The notes beneath the pieces were generated by a model. The model saw nothing but the letters and a program-made list of their open reading frames with translations. It was not told the DNA's origin and made no database searches. Below are positions 63,853 to 64,000 of a DNA stretch of 64,000 bases, one piece after another. The position numbers and the translations under genes were made by a program. Each line of letters begins with the position of its first letter. The first letter of the stretch is position 1. This DNA comes from Flectobacillus major DSM 103 (lineage in GTDB: Bacteria > Bacteroidota > Bacteroidia > Cytophagales > Spirosomataceae): positions 1,471,001-1,535,000 of the forward strand of contig NZ_KE386491.1 of assembly GCF_000427405.1 (NCBI RefSeq), in the 5' to 3' direction.

Positions 63853-64000
63853 GTACGCTTCTTTTGTGTATGAATAGAAAAAAAACATTTGATAGGCAAG
63901 AAGCGAATAAAGGTTTGTCAAAAAGTATTTTCATAAAATGAATGAACAGCCAAATCGCTAATTGATGGGGAGAGTACCAGATTTTTAATCATTCAATTAG

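Noticed and set aside
63853-64000. A possible terminator after the subtilase gene (CGCTTCTT ... AAGAAGCG).
   Set aside because: The stem is only 8 bp with a loop of over 30 bases and there is no U-tract, so it is too weak to list; the rest of this edge holds nothing recognisable.

Overview
The window looks like chromosome from an A+T-rich member of the Bacteroidota, most likely a Cytophagales/Spirosomataceae-type aerobe. The evidence is a SusC/SusD pair with a third lipoprotein, a second TonB-dependent receptor with a carboxypeptidase-regulatory-like N-terminus, a giant two-component sensor with a Reg_prop beta-propeller paired with a LytTR regulator, several OmpA-C proteins, and A-rich rather than Shine-Dalgarno leaders. 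I saw no rRNA, tRNA, CRISPR array, transposase or prophage. The genus is not provable from the sequence alone.

Layout. 1-647: 5' part of a GAF-domain regulator running off the left edge. 826-5181: an aldehyde module (AraC regulator divergent from an ExaC/AcoD-type aldehyde dehydrogenase, DUF779 protein) and a zinc alcohol dehydrogenase. 5564-10523: TonB-dependent receptor and secreted M1 metallopeptidase. 10776-28545: eleven consecutive minus-strand genes that I regard as the main find. In transcription order they are PP2C phosphatase, Ser/Thr kinase with extracytoplasmic Sel1 repeats, two 758-residue proteins built from about 44 tandem 14-residue repeats each, an FHA protein, a two-TM coiled-coil protein, a lidless Hsp70, two secreted proteins, a large TPR protein and an OmpA-C protein. 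29100-32890: hybrid-propeller histidine kinase and LytTR regulator. 33100-35473: OxyR divergent from AhpC and AhpD. 35621-44423: cell-envelope glycan genes (SGNH/AlgX-like, MBOAT, an 884-residue membrane-anchored propeller-like protein, FAD oxidoreductase, GT2, acyltransferase-3). 44890-49295: two paralogous PD40-OmpA proteins. 49905-56031: SusC/SusD/surface glycan-binding operon with no carbohydrase attached. 56482-57675: fixH and a TauE/SafE-like gene of cytochrome cbb3 maturation. 57790-63852: unknown secreted protein, MalY-type lyase, MFS transporter and secreted subtilase.

How the genes fit together. The 10.8-28.5 kb cluster reads as a phospho-signalled, trans-envelope assembly. Kinase and phosphatase set phosphorylation and the FHA protein reads phosphothreonine. 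An Hsp70 and a membrane-anchored coiled-coil protein are translationally coupled. The two very long alanine-rich helical proteins could act as filaments or rulers. The secreted proteins sharing a domain, with the TPR and OmpA proteins, would reach the periplasm and peptidoglycan. It has the PpkA/PppA/Fha-like regulatory trio of type VI secretion, but no type VI structural gene is present in the window. Its function is unknown and this reading is inference.

Most operon ends are marked by clear inverted repeats, listed as terminators. I could not assign promoters with confidence; only weak matches to the Bacteroidota -7 element were seen, so none is listed.
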